NCBI RefSeq assembly: GCF_900103695.1
Contig: NZ_FNHF01000001.1
Location: 682,001-746,000, forward strand
DNA length: 64,000 bases
Source of the DNA: Sediminibacillus halophilus
Lineage (GTDB): Bacteria; Bacillota; Bacilli; Bacillales; Amphibacillaceae
Direction: 5' to 3'
The notes beneath the pieces were generated by a model. It made no database searches, was not told the origin of the DNA, and saw only the letters and a program-made list of their open reading frames with translations. Position numbers and translations under genes: made by a program. Shown piece after piece: positions 7,579-15,515 of this stretch. Within the stretch, counting starts at the first letter, position 1. Each line of letters opens with the position of its first letter.

Positions 7579-8628
7579 ATGTCTAAAGAAGAAATAGTAA
7601 AATTAACTTCTTTATCCAGCAAAGGTGGCTGAGGATGCAAAATTGGTCCTGAGGACCTGACGCAGGTGCTGCGTCACTTACCAAAATCCGTACCAGATCC
7701 AAATCTGCTCGTCGGTTTAGAAACGTCAGACGATGCAGGTGTTTATAAAATCAATGATGAGACAGCCCTTGTACAAACTTTGGATTATTTTACTCCCATC
7801 GTGGATGATCCCTATATGTTTGGACAGATTGCAGCCGCAAACGCATTGAGCGATGTTTATGCAATGGGTGGCAAGCCGATAACAGTGATGAACATTGTCG
7901 GATTTCCGATCAATGATTTGGATAAAAGCATTCTTGCTGATATTCTTGCCGGTTCATCTGATAAAGTGAATGAATCAGGAGCTGTATTGGTCGGCGGCCA
8001 TTCGATCGATGACCAGGAACCTAAATTTGGCTTATCGGTCACCGGTACAGTCCATCCTGAAAAGATACGCGCAAATGTCGGCGCAAAGCCTGGTGACAAG
8101 CTGATTCTCACCAAACCTATCGGTGTCGGGATTTTAACAACCGCCATCAAAAACGGCTTGCTGGACGACGAGACAACCAATGAAGTGATGGAAGTGATGG
8201 CTGCTTTAAATAAATATGCAGCCGAAGCGATGGAGAACCATACCGTCCATGCTTGCACGGATGTCACTGGATTTGGATTGCTTGGCCATACAAGGGAGAT
8301 TGCCGAGGGCAGTGATGTCGGCATCACGATTCATTACGACAAAGTACCGCTTCTTTCCCGTACAAAAGAGCTGGCGGAAAAGAAGGTCATCCCTGGAGGT
8401 TCAAAAAAGAATCATAAATGGCTGGCCGAATGCATTGACTACAGTGATCAAATAAGTGAACTGGATCAACTGATCCTTTGTGATGCTGTCACATCTGGCG
8501 GATTGCTGATCTCTGTTCCTGCATCCGAAGCTGACGAATTAGAACAAAAACTGCAAAACAGTAATGTTCCGTCAGCAATAATCGGTGACGTCACCAGCGA
8601 AAACTGTGGACGAATTTCTGTGGTATAA
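7579..8628 (+). CDS. selD: Selenide, water dikinase SelD, selenoprotein (Sec18)
   Basis: SelD makes selenophosphate from selenide and ATP, the selenium donor for SelA and, probably, for the upstream glycosyltransferase. The frame starts at ATG 7579 (SD AAAGGAGTGTGAGAAA) and reads through TGA at 7630-7632. This gives 349 residues with S-S-K-G-G-U-G-C-K-I-G-P at the catalytic loop; U18 replaces the Cys17 of E. coli SelD and K21 is the conserved lysine. Downstream are ETSDDAGVYKI, QTLDYFTPIVDDPY and HACTDVTGFGLLGH, all AIRS-family hallmarks. Because the enzyme itself needs Sec, the system feeds back on its own selenium supply. Confidence 0.97.
7645..7657 (+). promoter_or_regulatory. Putative SECIS hairpin in selD
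   Basis: GGUCC-UGA-GGACC forms five perfect pairs with a three-base loop with G in second position, 12 nt after the Sec codon. Confidence 0.85.
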
Positions 8629-8645
8629 ATTTTCTGTTTCTAGGG

Positions 8646-8671
8646 AAAAAGGGCTCAAAAGAGTCCTTTTT
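8646..8671 (+). terminator. Terminator after selD
   Basis: AAAAAGGGCTC and GAGTCCTTTTT pair around AAAA, with one G-U or G-T pair, and the T-rich arm continues into TCTTCTT. It lies 17 bases after the selD stop and separates selD from the ABC transporter genes, at least partly. Confidence 0.75.
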
Positions 8672-8724
8672 CTTCTTGAATGCAATTTAAAAACAGCCGA
8701 CAAAAGAATTCATGAGGTGATAAG

Positions 8725-9633
8725 ATGAAAAAATGGATATACTTGGCGATCATATTAAGTTTTTCACTACTTCTCTCCGCTTGCGGGGATGAACAGGAAA
8801 ATGACAGTGCTGCTGAACAAGAGAATGACAATGCAGAGGATACGTTCACTATCGGCGTAATACCTGCCCAGACTGAAGGCGAAATGCAACAGGCAATGGA
8901 TAAACTTCAATCCATTTTAGACGAAGCCATGGATAAGAAAGTAAAGGTCGATGTTTATCCTGACTATAACGGTGTCGTAGAAGCGATGAATTACGACAAA
9001 ATTGACATGGCTTATTTCGGCCCACTAACATATGTAGTCGCTCATGAAAAAAGTGGCGCACAGGCAATCATTACTCAACTTATTGATGGTGAACCTTACT
9101 ATCATTCTTATATCATTACGCACAACGATAATCCGTGGGAGTCTTTAGAAGATTTACTTGCAGATCCGGAAAAAATCGATTTTGCTTTTGGTGATCCAAA
9201 TTCGACTTCAGGTGCCTTGATACCAGAAATAGAACTTCAAGAACAAGGGGTATATCAATCTGAAGATGAGCATTCTTTTAATTCTGTCCGTTTCACTGGT
9301 TCACATGATGCGACAGCTTTAGCGGTGCAAAACAAACAAGTCGATGCCGGAGCCATTGACAGTGCTATCTATAATCAATTAGTCGAGTCGGGCAAAGTAG
9401 ATGGCGATCAAATCAAAAAAATCTGGCAATCGGAAGAGCTATTCCAATATCCTTGGGCAGTACATCAAGATACGGACGAAGAAACCATTGCTACTTTGCA
9501 GGAAACTTTCCAAGGTATAGAAGATGAAGAAATCCTTAATGCCTTTGGAGCAACAGGCTTTACAACAGCAACGAACGAGGATTATAAGAGCATCCGTGAT
9601 GCAGCTGTCAAACAAGGCGTTATTGAAGAATAG
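8725..9633 (+). CDS. PhnD-like substrate-binding lipoprotein of an oxyanion ABC importer
   Basis: A lipoprotein signal (hydrophobic stretch ending LLLSACGDE, lipobox Cys near residue 20) is followed by a type 2 periplasmic binding fold. Markers are FTIGVIPAQTEGEM, VDVYPDYNGVVEAM, DMAYFGPLTYVVAHE and DPNSTSGALIPEIEL, all typical of PhnD/PtxB proteins that bind phosphonate, phosphite or related anions. The 302-residue length is normal. The permease follows after 11 bases and the ATPase after that. No C-P lyase or phosphite dehydrogenase gene is in the window, so the substrate is open. Its place between selD and two Sec genes suggests a selenium oxyanion or a cofactor-related anion, but this is inference. 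Confidence 0.88.
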   Translation: MKKWIYLAIILSFSLLLSACGDEQENDSAAEQENDNAEDTFTIGVIPAQTEGEMQQAMDKLQSILDEAMDKKVKVDVYPDYNGVVEAMNYDKIDMAYFGPLTYVVAHEKSGAQAIITQLIDGEPYYHSYIITHNDNPWESLEDLLADPEKIDFAFGDPNSTSGALIPEIELQEQGVYQSEDEHSFNSVRFTGSHDATALAVQNKQVDAGAIDSAIYNQLVESGKVDGDQIKKIWQSEELFQYPWAVHQDTDEETIATLQETFQGIEDEEILNAFGATGFTTATNEDYKSIRDAAVKQGVIEE

Positions 9634-9644
9634 AGCTGATTTTC

Positions 9645-10400
9645 ATGTGGTTTAAACGAAAAAATTTGGTGACATTGCTTATCCTTTGTCTGCTTTTATA
9701 TTTCAGCATGCGACTGACTGAATTTGACCTGTCAAAATTTCGAGATTTTCGTAATATGATCGATTTTTTGGCACAATGGTTTCCTATGGATACTTCTAAA
9801 TTCCCTGGTATGGTCCATGATAGTTTAGAAACAGTGGGAATGGCCTTTTTGGGAAGTTTCATCGGGTTGTTTTTCGGGCTTCCGATCAGTTTTATCGCTG
9901 CCTGGAATACCTCCCCCACCAAGCCAGTCTACCATTTGTCACGGTTTGCATTGAGTTTCATGCGTTCCATTCCGGAGATTGTGTTTGGTTTAATTTTACT
10001 AACAGCATTAGGGCTCGGGCCTTTTCCGGCTGTTCTGGCGATTGCCTTTCATAATATCGGCGTTCTGGGCAAGCTGATTTCCGAATTAGTAGAAGCCTCA
10101 GACCCGGGACCGCAGGAAGCAATGAAGGCTGTCGGATCAAAAAATTGGTTCGCCCATTTGTTCAGTATCCTTCCGCAAATTTGGCCGAATGTGCTGTCAC
10201 ACTATTTTTATCGACTTGAAGTAGCAATTCGGACATCACTTGTTCTCGGCTTCATCGGTGGCGGCGGAATCGGTCAGCGTTTGTTCAATGACTTCAAAAC
10301 CTTTCAATACTCCTCTGTTTCGCTTGATGTATTGATTATTATGGTAATAGTCGTCATTGTCGACGTTTTAGGCAGCTATGTCAGGAATCGGGTCATATAA
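9645..10400 (+). CDS. PhnE-like ABC transporter permease
   Basis: The 251-residue integral membrane protein has about six hydrophobic segments and the permease coupling motif EAMKAVGSKNWFAHLFSILP, with ALRTSL-like residues (AIRTSLVLGFIGGGGIGQ) typical of PhnE. It would form the channel for the anion carried by the upstream lipoprotein. The start ATG lies 11 bases after the binding-protein stop, with AGAGCTG as a modest ribosome binding site; translational coupling is likely. Confidence 0.88.
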   Translation: MWFKRKNLVTLLILCLLLYFSMRLTEFDLSKFRDFRNMIDFLAQWFPMDTSKFPGMVHDSLETVGMAFLGSFIGLFFGLPISFIAAWNTSPTKPVYHLSRFALSFMRSIPEIVFGLILLTALGLGPFPAVLAIAFHNIGVLGKLISELVEASDPGPQEAMKAVGSKNWFAHLFSILPQIWPNVLSHYFYRLEVAIRTSLVLGFIGGGGIGQRLFNDFKTFQYSSVSLDVLIIMVIVVIVDVLGSYVRNRVI

Positions 10401-10413
10401 GGAGGTACGACAA

Positions 10414-11181
10414 TTGCTGGAATTAAATGAAGTCGCTGTCCGTTATCCCGGCAGTGCACAGGATGCATTGTCAGATATAACTTTAACATTCGATAAGGGT
10501 GAATTTGTTTGCATTCTTGGAAAAAGCGGGTCTGGCAAGTCTACCATGATACGGTGTATCAACGGACTGCAAGAACCCACCTACGGGGAAGTGCGTTGGG
10601 ACGGACAACCCCTGTCAAAAATGTCAGAGGAACAATTACGGAAGGTACGTCGGCAGATGGGAATGATTTTTCAACATTTTAATTTGATTCCCAGACTAAC
10701 CGTTATGCAAAATGTACTTACCGGTACGTTTGGCTATCGGAGCAACTTTAAAAATCTTATCGGATGGTTTAGTGATCAGGAAAAAAAACAGGCAAAACAA
10801 GTTATTGAAGATGTTGATTTATCCAGTATGGCCGATCGGCGTGTTGAACGATTAAGCGGAGGACAAAAACAACGGGTCGGGATCGCAAGGGCACTGTTGC
10901 AACAACCGCAAATCATGCTGGGGGACGAACCAGTCTCCAGTCTCGATCCAGGGACTTCCAACCATATTTTTTCACTGCTTGAGCAAATGCATCGACAGCG
11001 GCATCTACTGACTATTATCAATGTACATGATGTGGGATTAGCTAAAAGGTATGCCACCAGGATTGTTGCATTAAAAGCAGGGGAAATTATTTTTGATGGG
11101 AAACCGGAAGAATTTACGGACCGTGAATATTTCAACACCTATGAATCCAACGAAGTCAATGAAAAAACCAGGAGCCGGTAA
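10414..11181 (+). CDS. PhnC-like ABC transporter ATPase
   Basis: The 255-residue ATPase has Walker A GKSGSGKST, the Q-loop region MGMIFQHFNLIPRLTVMQNV, the signature LSGGQKQRVGIARAL, Walker B IMLGDEPVSSLD and the H-loop VHDVG. The PRLTVMQNVLTG stretch is typical of PhnC. A TTG start at 10414 is chosen because AAGGAGG lies seven bases upstream; an ATG at 10378 overlaps the permease end and has no ribosome binding site. It ends 36 bases before the selenoprotein deacetylase gene, which is likely on the same transcript. Confidence 0.9.
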   Translation: MLELNEVAVRYPGSAQDALSDITLTFDKGEFVCILGKSGSGKSTMIRCINGLQEPTYGEVRWDGQPLSKMSEEQLRKVRRQMGMIFQHFNLIPRLTVMQNVLTGTFGYRSNFKNLIGWFSDQEKKQAKQVIEDVDLSSMADRRVERLSGGQKQRVGIARALLQQPQIMLGDEPVSSLDPGTSNHIFSLLEQMHRQRHLLTIINVHDVGLAKRYATRIVALKAGEIIFDGKPEEFTDREYFNTYESNEVNEKTRSR

Positions 11182-11217
11182 ATGAGCGGCAAATACTAGA
11201 CAGAAGGATGTGGGAAA

Positions 11218-11850
11218 ATGGCATATAGTCCATGAATTGCAGATCAATCACGAGTCGTGTACGACTCGAAGGATGAACAAATGATAACCAGTCTCCCGGA
11301 ATCAAAGGATAAAACTGTGATGCTTAGCTTTGACGATGGGCCAAGCAGTGTACTGCCCGAGATACTTGATATTCTAAAGCACGAAAACGTTCCAGCTATG
11401 TTTTTTTGGCAGTCCAAACTACTCTATCCGGAAAGACCATGGAAAAGATTGATTCAGGAAGGGCACAAGATTGGAACCCATACGATTACGCACCCTGACA
11501 TGACCAGTTTAGATTACAAGGCACAATATCGGCAGATGGCTTCCAGTGTCAAGACCATAGAATCCATAACCGGGCAAAAAGTAACGTATTTCCGGCCTCC
11601 TTTTGGCCAATATGACGAGAATACAAAACGCGCTGCAGAGGAGCTCGGATTAACCGTAGTACTTTGGAAAATAGCCTCTATTGATTGGGAGTTAAAAAAC
11701 AATCCCCAGCAAATTGTTGACAATACGCTTCATCATTTGCAGGACAAGTCCATTATTTTGCTACACGAGCTAGAGCAAACAGCTGAAATCCTTCCCTCCT
11801 TAATCCAATCGATTAAACAAGAAGGTTACAGATTTCATCTGTTAAGTTAA
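11218..11850 (+). CDS. NodB-type polysaccharide deacetylase with predicted Sec6
   Basis: The deacetylase domain is clear: LSFDDGPS (motif 1, general-base Asp), HTITHPDM (motif 2, metal His), RPPFGQYDE (motif 3) and ILLHE (motif 5). This group removes N-acetyl groups from peptidoglycan or chitin-like sugars using a metal ion. No signal peptide is seen, so the enzyme is probably cytosolic. The only start with a ribosome binding site (GAAGGA, nine bases upstream) is ATG 11218, and the frame then meets TGA at 11233-11235. The start would read MAYSPUIADQSRVVYDS, 210 residues in all. A strong hairpin follows 15 nt later, as in the four other Sec genes here. Otherwise translation would need GTG 11257, inside that hairpin and without a ribosome binding site. 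Confidence 0.75.
11251..11268 (+). promoter_or_regulatory. Putative SECIS hairpin of the deacetylase gene
   Basis: CGAGUCG-UGUA-CGACUCG gives seven perfect pairs with a four-base loop with G second, starting 15 nt after the UGA. Stem length, spacing and loop agree with the SECIS candidates in the thioredoxin and SelW-like genes. Confidence 0.75.
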
Positions 11851-11862
11851 CAGGGAAAAATA

Positions 11863-11896
11863 AAAGGTGCCCCGTCTCCAAGACGAAGGCACCTTT
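11863..11896. terminator. Bidirectional terminator
   Basis: AAAGGTGCC and GGCACCTTT pair, with an inner GTCT/AGAC pairing; A and T runs flank both sides. It lies between the convergent deacetylase and thioredoxin genes and can end both transcripts. Confidence 0.85.
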
Positions 11897-11905
11897 CTTC
11901 TACAT

Positions 11906-12217
11906 TTATGACTCAGCGAAGGCTTTGACCTGCTCCTCTGGCATAAAGCCGACAGAACGATCGGCTTCTTCTCCGCCATCTTTTATTTTTACCAATGTCG
12001 GGATACTTTGCACCCCGAACTGTTCAGCCAATTCTGCTGACTCATCTACGTCTACATAGTAGAAGTCTACAGTATCAAGCTGCTCAGAAACGCTTGAGAC
12101 CACCGGTCTCAACATACGGCAGCCTGGTCACCAGTCAGCTCCAAATTCGAGGATGATTGGCTTGTCCATCGTATTTGTCAGTTCTTTAAATTGTTGCGCT
12201 GTAATCTTTTCAGCCAT
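11906..12217 (-). CDS. Thioredoxin-like selenoprotein (WUPGC active site, Sec30)
   Basis: From ATG 12217 (SD AAGGAGGG) the frame reads through TGA at 12130-12128 to give a 103-residue thioredoxin. The active site is EFGADWUPGCRMLRPVV: Sec replaces the first, attacking Cys, and the middle residues are P-G instead of the usual G-P. The cis-proline loop QSIPTLVKIKDGG and the strand FYYVDVDESAELAEQFGV follow the family pattern. It would reduce disulfides or peroxide-type substrates in the cytosol with a selenol nucleophile. Without read-through only a fragment from the ATG at 12115 would be called, lacking the active site. It is convergent to the deacetylase gene and appears monocistronic. Confidence 0.93.
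12094..12112 (-). promoter_or_regulatory. Putative SECIS hairpin of the thioredoxin gene
   Basis: UUGAGACC-GGU-GGUCUCAA is a perfect eight-pair stem with a three-base loop starting with G, 15 nt after the Sec codon. It is the strongest of the set. Confidence 0.88.
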
Positions 12218-12239
12218 GATTACCCTCCTTTTCAATTGA

Positions 12240-12266
12240 TTTGCCGTCTATGAGAAAGACGGCAAA
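12240..12266. other. Inverted repeat between the thioredoxin and antiporter genes
   Basis: TTTGCCGTCT and AGACGGCAAA pair around a short loop. No clear T run follows on either strand. It may be a weak terminator for the antiporter transcript coming from the right or an operator near the thioredoxin promoter. The rest of 12218-12478 shows nothing else. Confidence 0.4.
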
Positions 12267-12478
12267 TTAGATACTACCACTTTCATGTTTATTTTTCCAC
12301 GAAACTGTTTGGATAAAACAAAATCCTGCTGTTACTTTTTCAGGGAGGGCTTTTAAGGTTGTCAGGATTGATAAATGTGAAATTATCCTTTCTTCTAACT
12401 CAGCTATTCTTGCCGACTTAAATCAATACACTGTTTGACAAAATGCTGTTACAAAATAGGAAGTACACCTATATGTTT

Positions 12479-13954
12479 TTATATCGCCGTTTTAGAACGA
12501 GCTCGACCGCTTTCTGGTTCATCCTTCAGTTTTCGAATACCAAAATCACCTGTCAGTGGGGCAAGGAAAGCGTATAATGCAGAGAATACGATGCCTCCGA
12601 GGTTGAATATTGCCCAAGGAAGAAATTCAAAGTTTCCTACTCCCAACGTAGTGGCCATAAAGACTCCAGAAACTGTCCAAGGCATCAATGCCTCCGTTAC
12701 CGTAACAGAATCTTCCATGCTGCGCGACAGGTTAACCGGATGGAGATTTTTCTTTTTGTAAACGTCACCATAAATGTCCTGAATTAAGAAGTACGTTACC
12801 AATGCATTAGAAGTACAATTAATGACAGCAAAGCCTGTGATCAGGGAAGCTATTACCACACTTCCCACCGAACGTAAATAGGTTATCACCTTTTCCAAAA
12901 CGACATTGAGAGCTTGGGAAACTTCCAGGGCTGAAGCAAAGAAAAAAGCACAAAATACAAAGAACGTTGCCCCGTACATAGAGTACAGGCCTCCCCTATT
13001 GAGTAAATCCTGCATGTCTTGTCCAATGATAGAGGCATCTGCTCCTGCCACCGAAGAAGCGATCATCTCGACATTGAACCCTTCTACGGCCGAAGTAATC
13101 AGATTACTCACAGTGGCATGCTGGAAAATCAATGCCACCACCATCGCCGTCAAGGCGGAAATAAACAATACAATCAATGGAGATTTCTTCATAAGAGATC
13201 CCGCGATTACAATTATAGCTGGGAGTAAAACAACAAGATTCAGATTGAATAATTGTCCAATTCCACTTAGCATTTCCTCCACATTGGCAAGCTGATCCGT
13301 CGCTGAATCGATTTGCAAGCCCATTATGAAGAATACGATGACCGCTATGATGGAGGAAGGTATCGATGTAAAAAGCATATGACGTATATGCTCGTAGAGA
13401 TTTGACCCTGCGGCAAGTGAGCTCATGTTGGTTGTATCGGAAAGAGGAGACAATTTATCCCCAAAATAGGCACCGGAAACAACAGCACCTGCAGTAACAG
13501 CCATGGATAAATCCATGGTTTGCGCGATGCTCATCAACGCCACTCCGATTGTCCCAGCCGATCCCCAGGAGGTTCCTACACAAGTCGAAACGATTGCCGT
13601 TACCAGAAAGGCCATAACGTAAAGATGGGCAGGGTTGATAATTTCCAGTCCATAATATACAAAAAACGGAATCGTTCCAGAAATCATCCAGGTACCGATC
13701 AACATCCCAATACTGAACAATATTAAAATGGCCGGCAAGGCTTTTTTGATTTTATCACCCATTACCACTAAAATTTCTTCCCATGACCGACCATAAAACG
13801 TTGCAAATATCGCAAACAAGGCACCAGCAAAAAACAACATTAATTCTGCTTGGTATTTCAATACCCCAATCCCAATAATGAAAATAGCTACGGCCAGGCC
13901 AATTGGAATCATCGTCATCCCAATCGATGGCCGTTTTATGTTTGCATCGTTCAT
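12479..13954 (-). CDS. NhaC-family Na+/H+ (or organic acid/Na+) antiporter
   Basis: The 491-residue protein has about twelve hydrophobic segments and the NhaC-family features GTSWGSAGTIGVAL and SGAYFGDKLSPLSDTTNMSS in the centre. The family exchanges Na+ for H+, and some members (MleN) couple this to malate/lactate exchange. It follows the PLP enzyme gene by 20 bases, so the two are probably one operon; export or import of a sulfur amino acid or keto-acid product is possible. A halotolerant lifestyle would also explain it. Start at ATG 13954 with AAAGGAGAGGG upstream. Confidence 0.88.
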   Translation of the reverse strand: MNDANIKRPSIGMTMIPIGLAVAIFIIGIGVLKYQAELMLFFAGALFAIFATFYGRSWEEILVVMGDKIKKALPAILILFSIGMLIGTWMISGTIPFFVYYGLEIINPAHLYVMAFLVTAIVSTCVGTSWGSAGTIGVALMSIAQTMDLSMAVTAGAVVSGAYFGDKLSPLSDTTNMSSLAAGSNLYEHIRHMLFTSIPSSIIAVIVFFIMGLQIDSATDQLANVEEMLSGIGQLFNLNLVVLLPAIIVIAGSLMKKSPLIVLFISALTAMVVALIFQHATVSNLITSAVEGFNVEMIASSVAGADASIIGQDMQDLLNRGGLYSMYGATFFVFCAFFFASALEVSQALNVVLEKVITYLRSVGSVVIASLITGFAVINCTSNALVTYFLIQDIYGDVYKKKNLHPVNLSRSMEDSVTVTEALMPWTVSGVFMATTLGVGNFEFLPWAIFNLGGIVFSALYAFLAPLTGDFGIRKLKDEPESGRARSKTAI

Positions 13955-13973
13955 TTTTACCCTCTCCTTTTAA

Positions 13974-15152
13974 CTACTGGATTTCCACTTCCCGGCTCAA
14001 GGCCTGGAAAGCCTGCTCTAAATCCTGAATCAGTAAATCTGCTCCCTCTAGGCCAATCGACAAACGAACCAAACCCGGACTCAGTCCCTGTTTATTCAGT
14101 TCTTTTTCGTTTCCCTTTTTTACTGGTGCGTTTACCAGGCTTTCAAACCCTCCCCAGCTTACCCCGATTTTAAAAACCGATAAATGATTAATAAATCGAG
14201 CGACTTGCTCAAATCCTGCATCCTTTAATTCAAAGCTCAGCAAGCCCGAGAAACCTTTCATTTGCTTGTTGATCACATCTTCTTCTCCAGAATGAAGACT
14301 CGGGTGATGAATACTGGTTATCTCTTCCTTGCCTTTCAGATAATCAATCACCTTCAGGCAATGTTGCTGGTGTTGTCTTAGCCTGATCGGTAATGTCCGC
14401 AGGCCTCTGATAATCAAGGATGCATCGTGAGGAGATAATACGGCTCCATTTAGTTGAAAACCATATTTTGAGATGGTATCGATTAATTCTTCACTTCCAA
14501 TTACCGCTCCGCCTACGACATCACTGTGGCCGCCGATATATTTTGTCAAGGAATGGACCGATAAATCAAATCCATGCAGCAAGGGTTTTTGGAAAATCGG
14601 CGTCGACCACGTATTATCTATTGCCGTGATGATTTCATGCTTTTGGGCGATATGGGCAACTTGCTGAAGATCTACAACCTTCATTAACATCGTTCCTGGG
14701 CTTTCTACGTAAATAAGCTTAGTAGTTGGTTTAATTGCCTTTTCGATTTCCTCCAGACTATTACCAACAGAGCTATGATCGATATAAAAGCGTTTTAAGT
14801 GGTCCAACAATTGAATGGTCGGTCCGTAGATGTTATTCACAAACAGAACGTGATCTCCACTTTGCAGCAAGGATAAAAAGATACTGCTTATGGCGCCCAT
14901 TCCTGATGAAAAACACTTACATTTCCCCCCCCTCTCCAATAACGCAAGCTTTTGTTCCAGTATTTCAGTTGTAGGATTGAGTCCCCTGGTATAAACATAA
15001 TTTTCTCGTTCTCTTTTCTGTGCTTCGGTGAAGGCCTCAAAAGAATCGAACGCAAACAAGCTTGTTTGGTAAACAGGCGGTGACACAGCTCCATGATGTT
15101 CACTGAAAGACTCCCCAAGTTGTGTGCAAATTTCTTCATCGCTGTAATGCAT
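13974..15152 (-). CDS. Cys/Met-metabolism PLP enzyme (cystathionine lyase/synthase-like)
   Basis: The 392-residue protein belongs to the fold-I transsulfuration family. Motifs include YTRGLNPTTEILEQKLALLE, FSSGMGAISS, YVESPGTMLMKVVDL, AIDNTWSTPIFQKPL and the PLP lysine in SVHSLTKYIGGHSDVVGG, with VRLSIGLEG near the C-terminus. Members act as cystathionine gamma-synthase, beta- or gamma-lyase or methionine gamma-lyase; sequence reading does not decide among these. The ATG at 15152 has an AAAGAAGG-like site upstream. A GntR regulator is divergently encoded, and an NhaC antiporter follows. Confidence 0.88.
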   Translation of the reverse strand: MHYSDEEICTQLGESFSEHHGAVSPPVYQTSLFAFDSFEAFTEAQKRERENYVYTRGLNPTTEILEQKLALLERGGKCKCFSSGMGAISSIFLSLLQSGDHVLFVNNIYGPTIQLLDHLKRFYIDHSSVGNSLEEIEKAIKPTTKLIYVESPGTMLMKVVDLQQVAHIAQKHEIITAIDNTWSTPIFQKPLLHGFDLSVHSLTKYIGGHSDVVGGAVIGSEELIDTISKYGFQLNGAVLSPHDASLIIRGLRTLPIRLRQHQQHCLKVIDYLKGKEEITSIHHPSLHSGEEDVINKQMKGFSGLLSFELKDAGFEQVARFINHLSVFKIGVSWGGFESLVNAPVKKGNEKELNKQGLSPGLVRLSIGLEGADLLIQDLEQAFQALSREVEIQ

Positions 15153-15515
15153 TTTTCATCCTTCTTTCTTGCAGGATTCTGCTTAAAATAATGTGTGCAT
15201 TTATACTATCACACTATCAACCTGTATGAAAGGTTAAATTTTTCTGATAATTTATACGGTTCGTCCGATTCTCCTTGGTTGTTACGGTTTACCAGATAAA
15301 AGAACACTAGAATTCACTCTAAAGTAGCCTCCTCCCTTCCATTACAGAATCCGTATTATCCACAGAAGGAAATCATAAAATGGTAGTTCATCGTTCCGAC
15401 TGGACAGAAGCATAATATCTGACAAAATACTATATTGCTTCATTCCAGCTTGCTGTACTCATCATTTATTTGCTTTTTTGCTATAATAGGATTAGTTGAT
15501 TTGCGAGGTGCTTAC
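15153..15515. other. Divergent intergenic region, no gene
   Basis: This 363-base stretch separates the PLP enzyme and the GntR regulator. A TATAAT box at 15482-15487 is a likely -10 element for the regulator; no good -35 was found at the right distance. No operator palindrome was convincing and no open frame with a ribosome binding site was seen. Confidence 0.5.

Noticed and set aside
11257-11850. Deacetylase starting at GTG 11257
   Set aside because: The GTG lies within a stable hairpin and lacks a ribosome binding site; ATG 11218 has one and needs only the TGA to be decoded.
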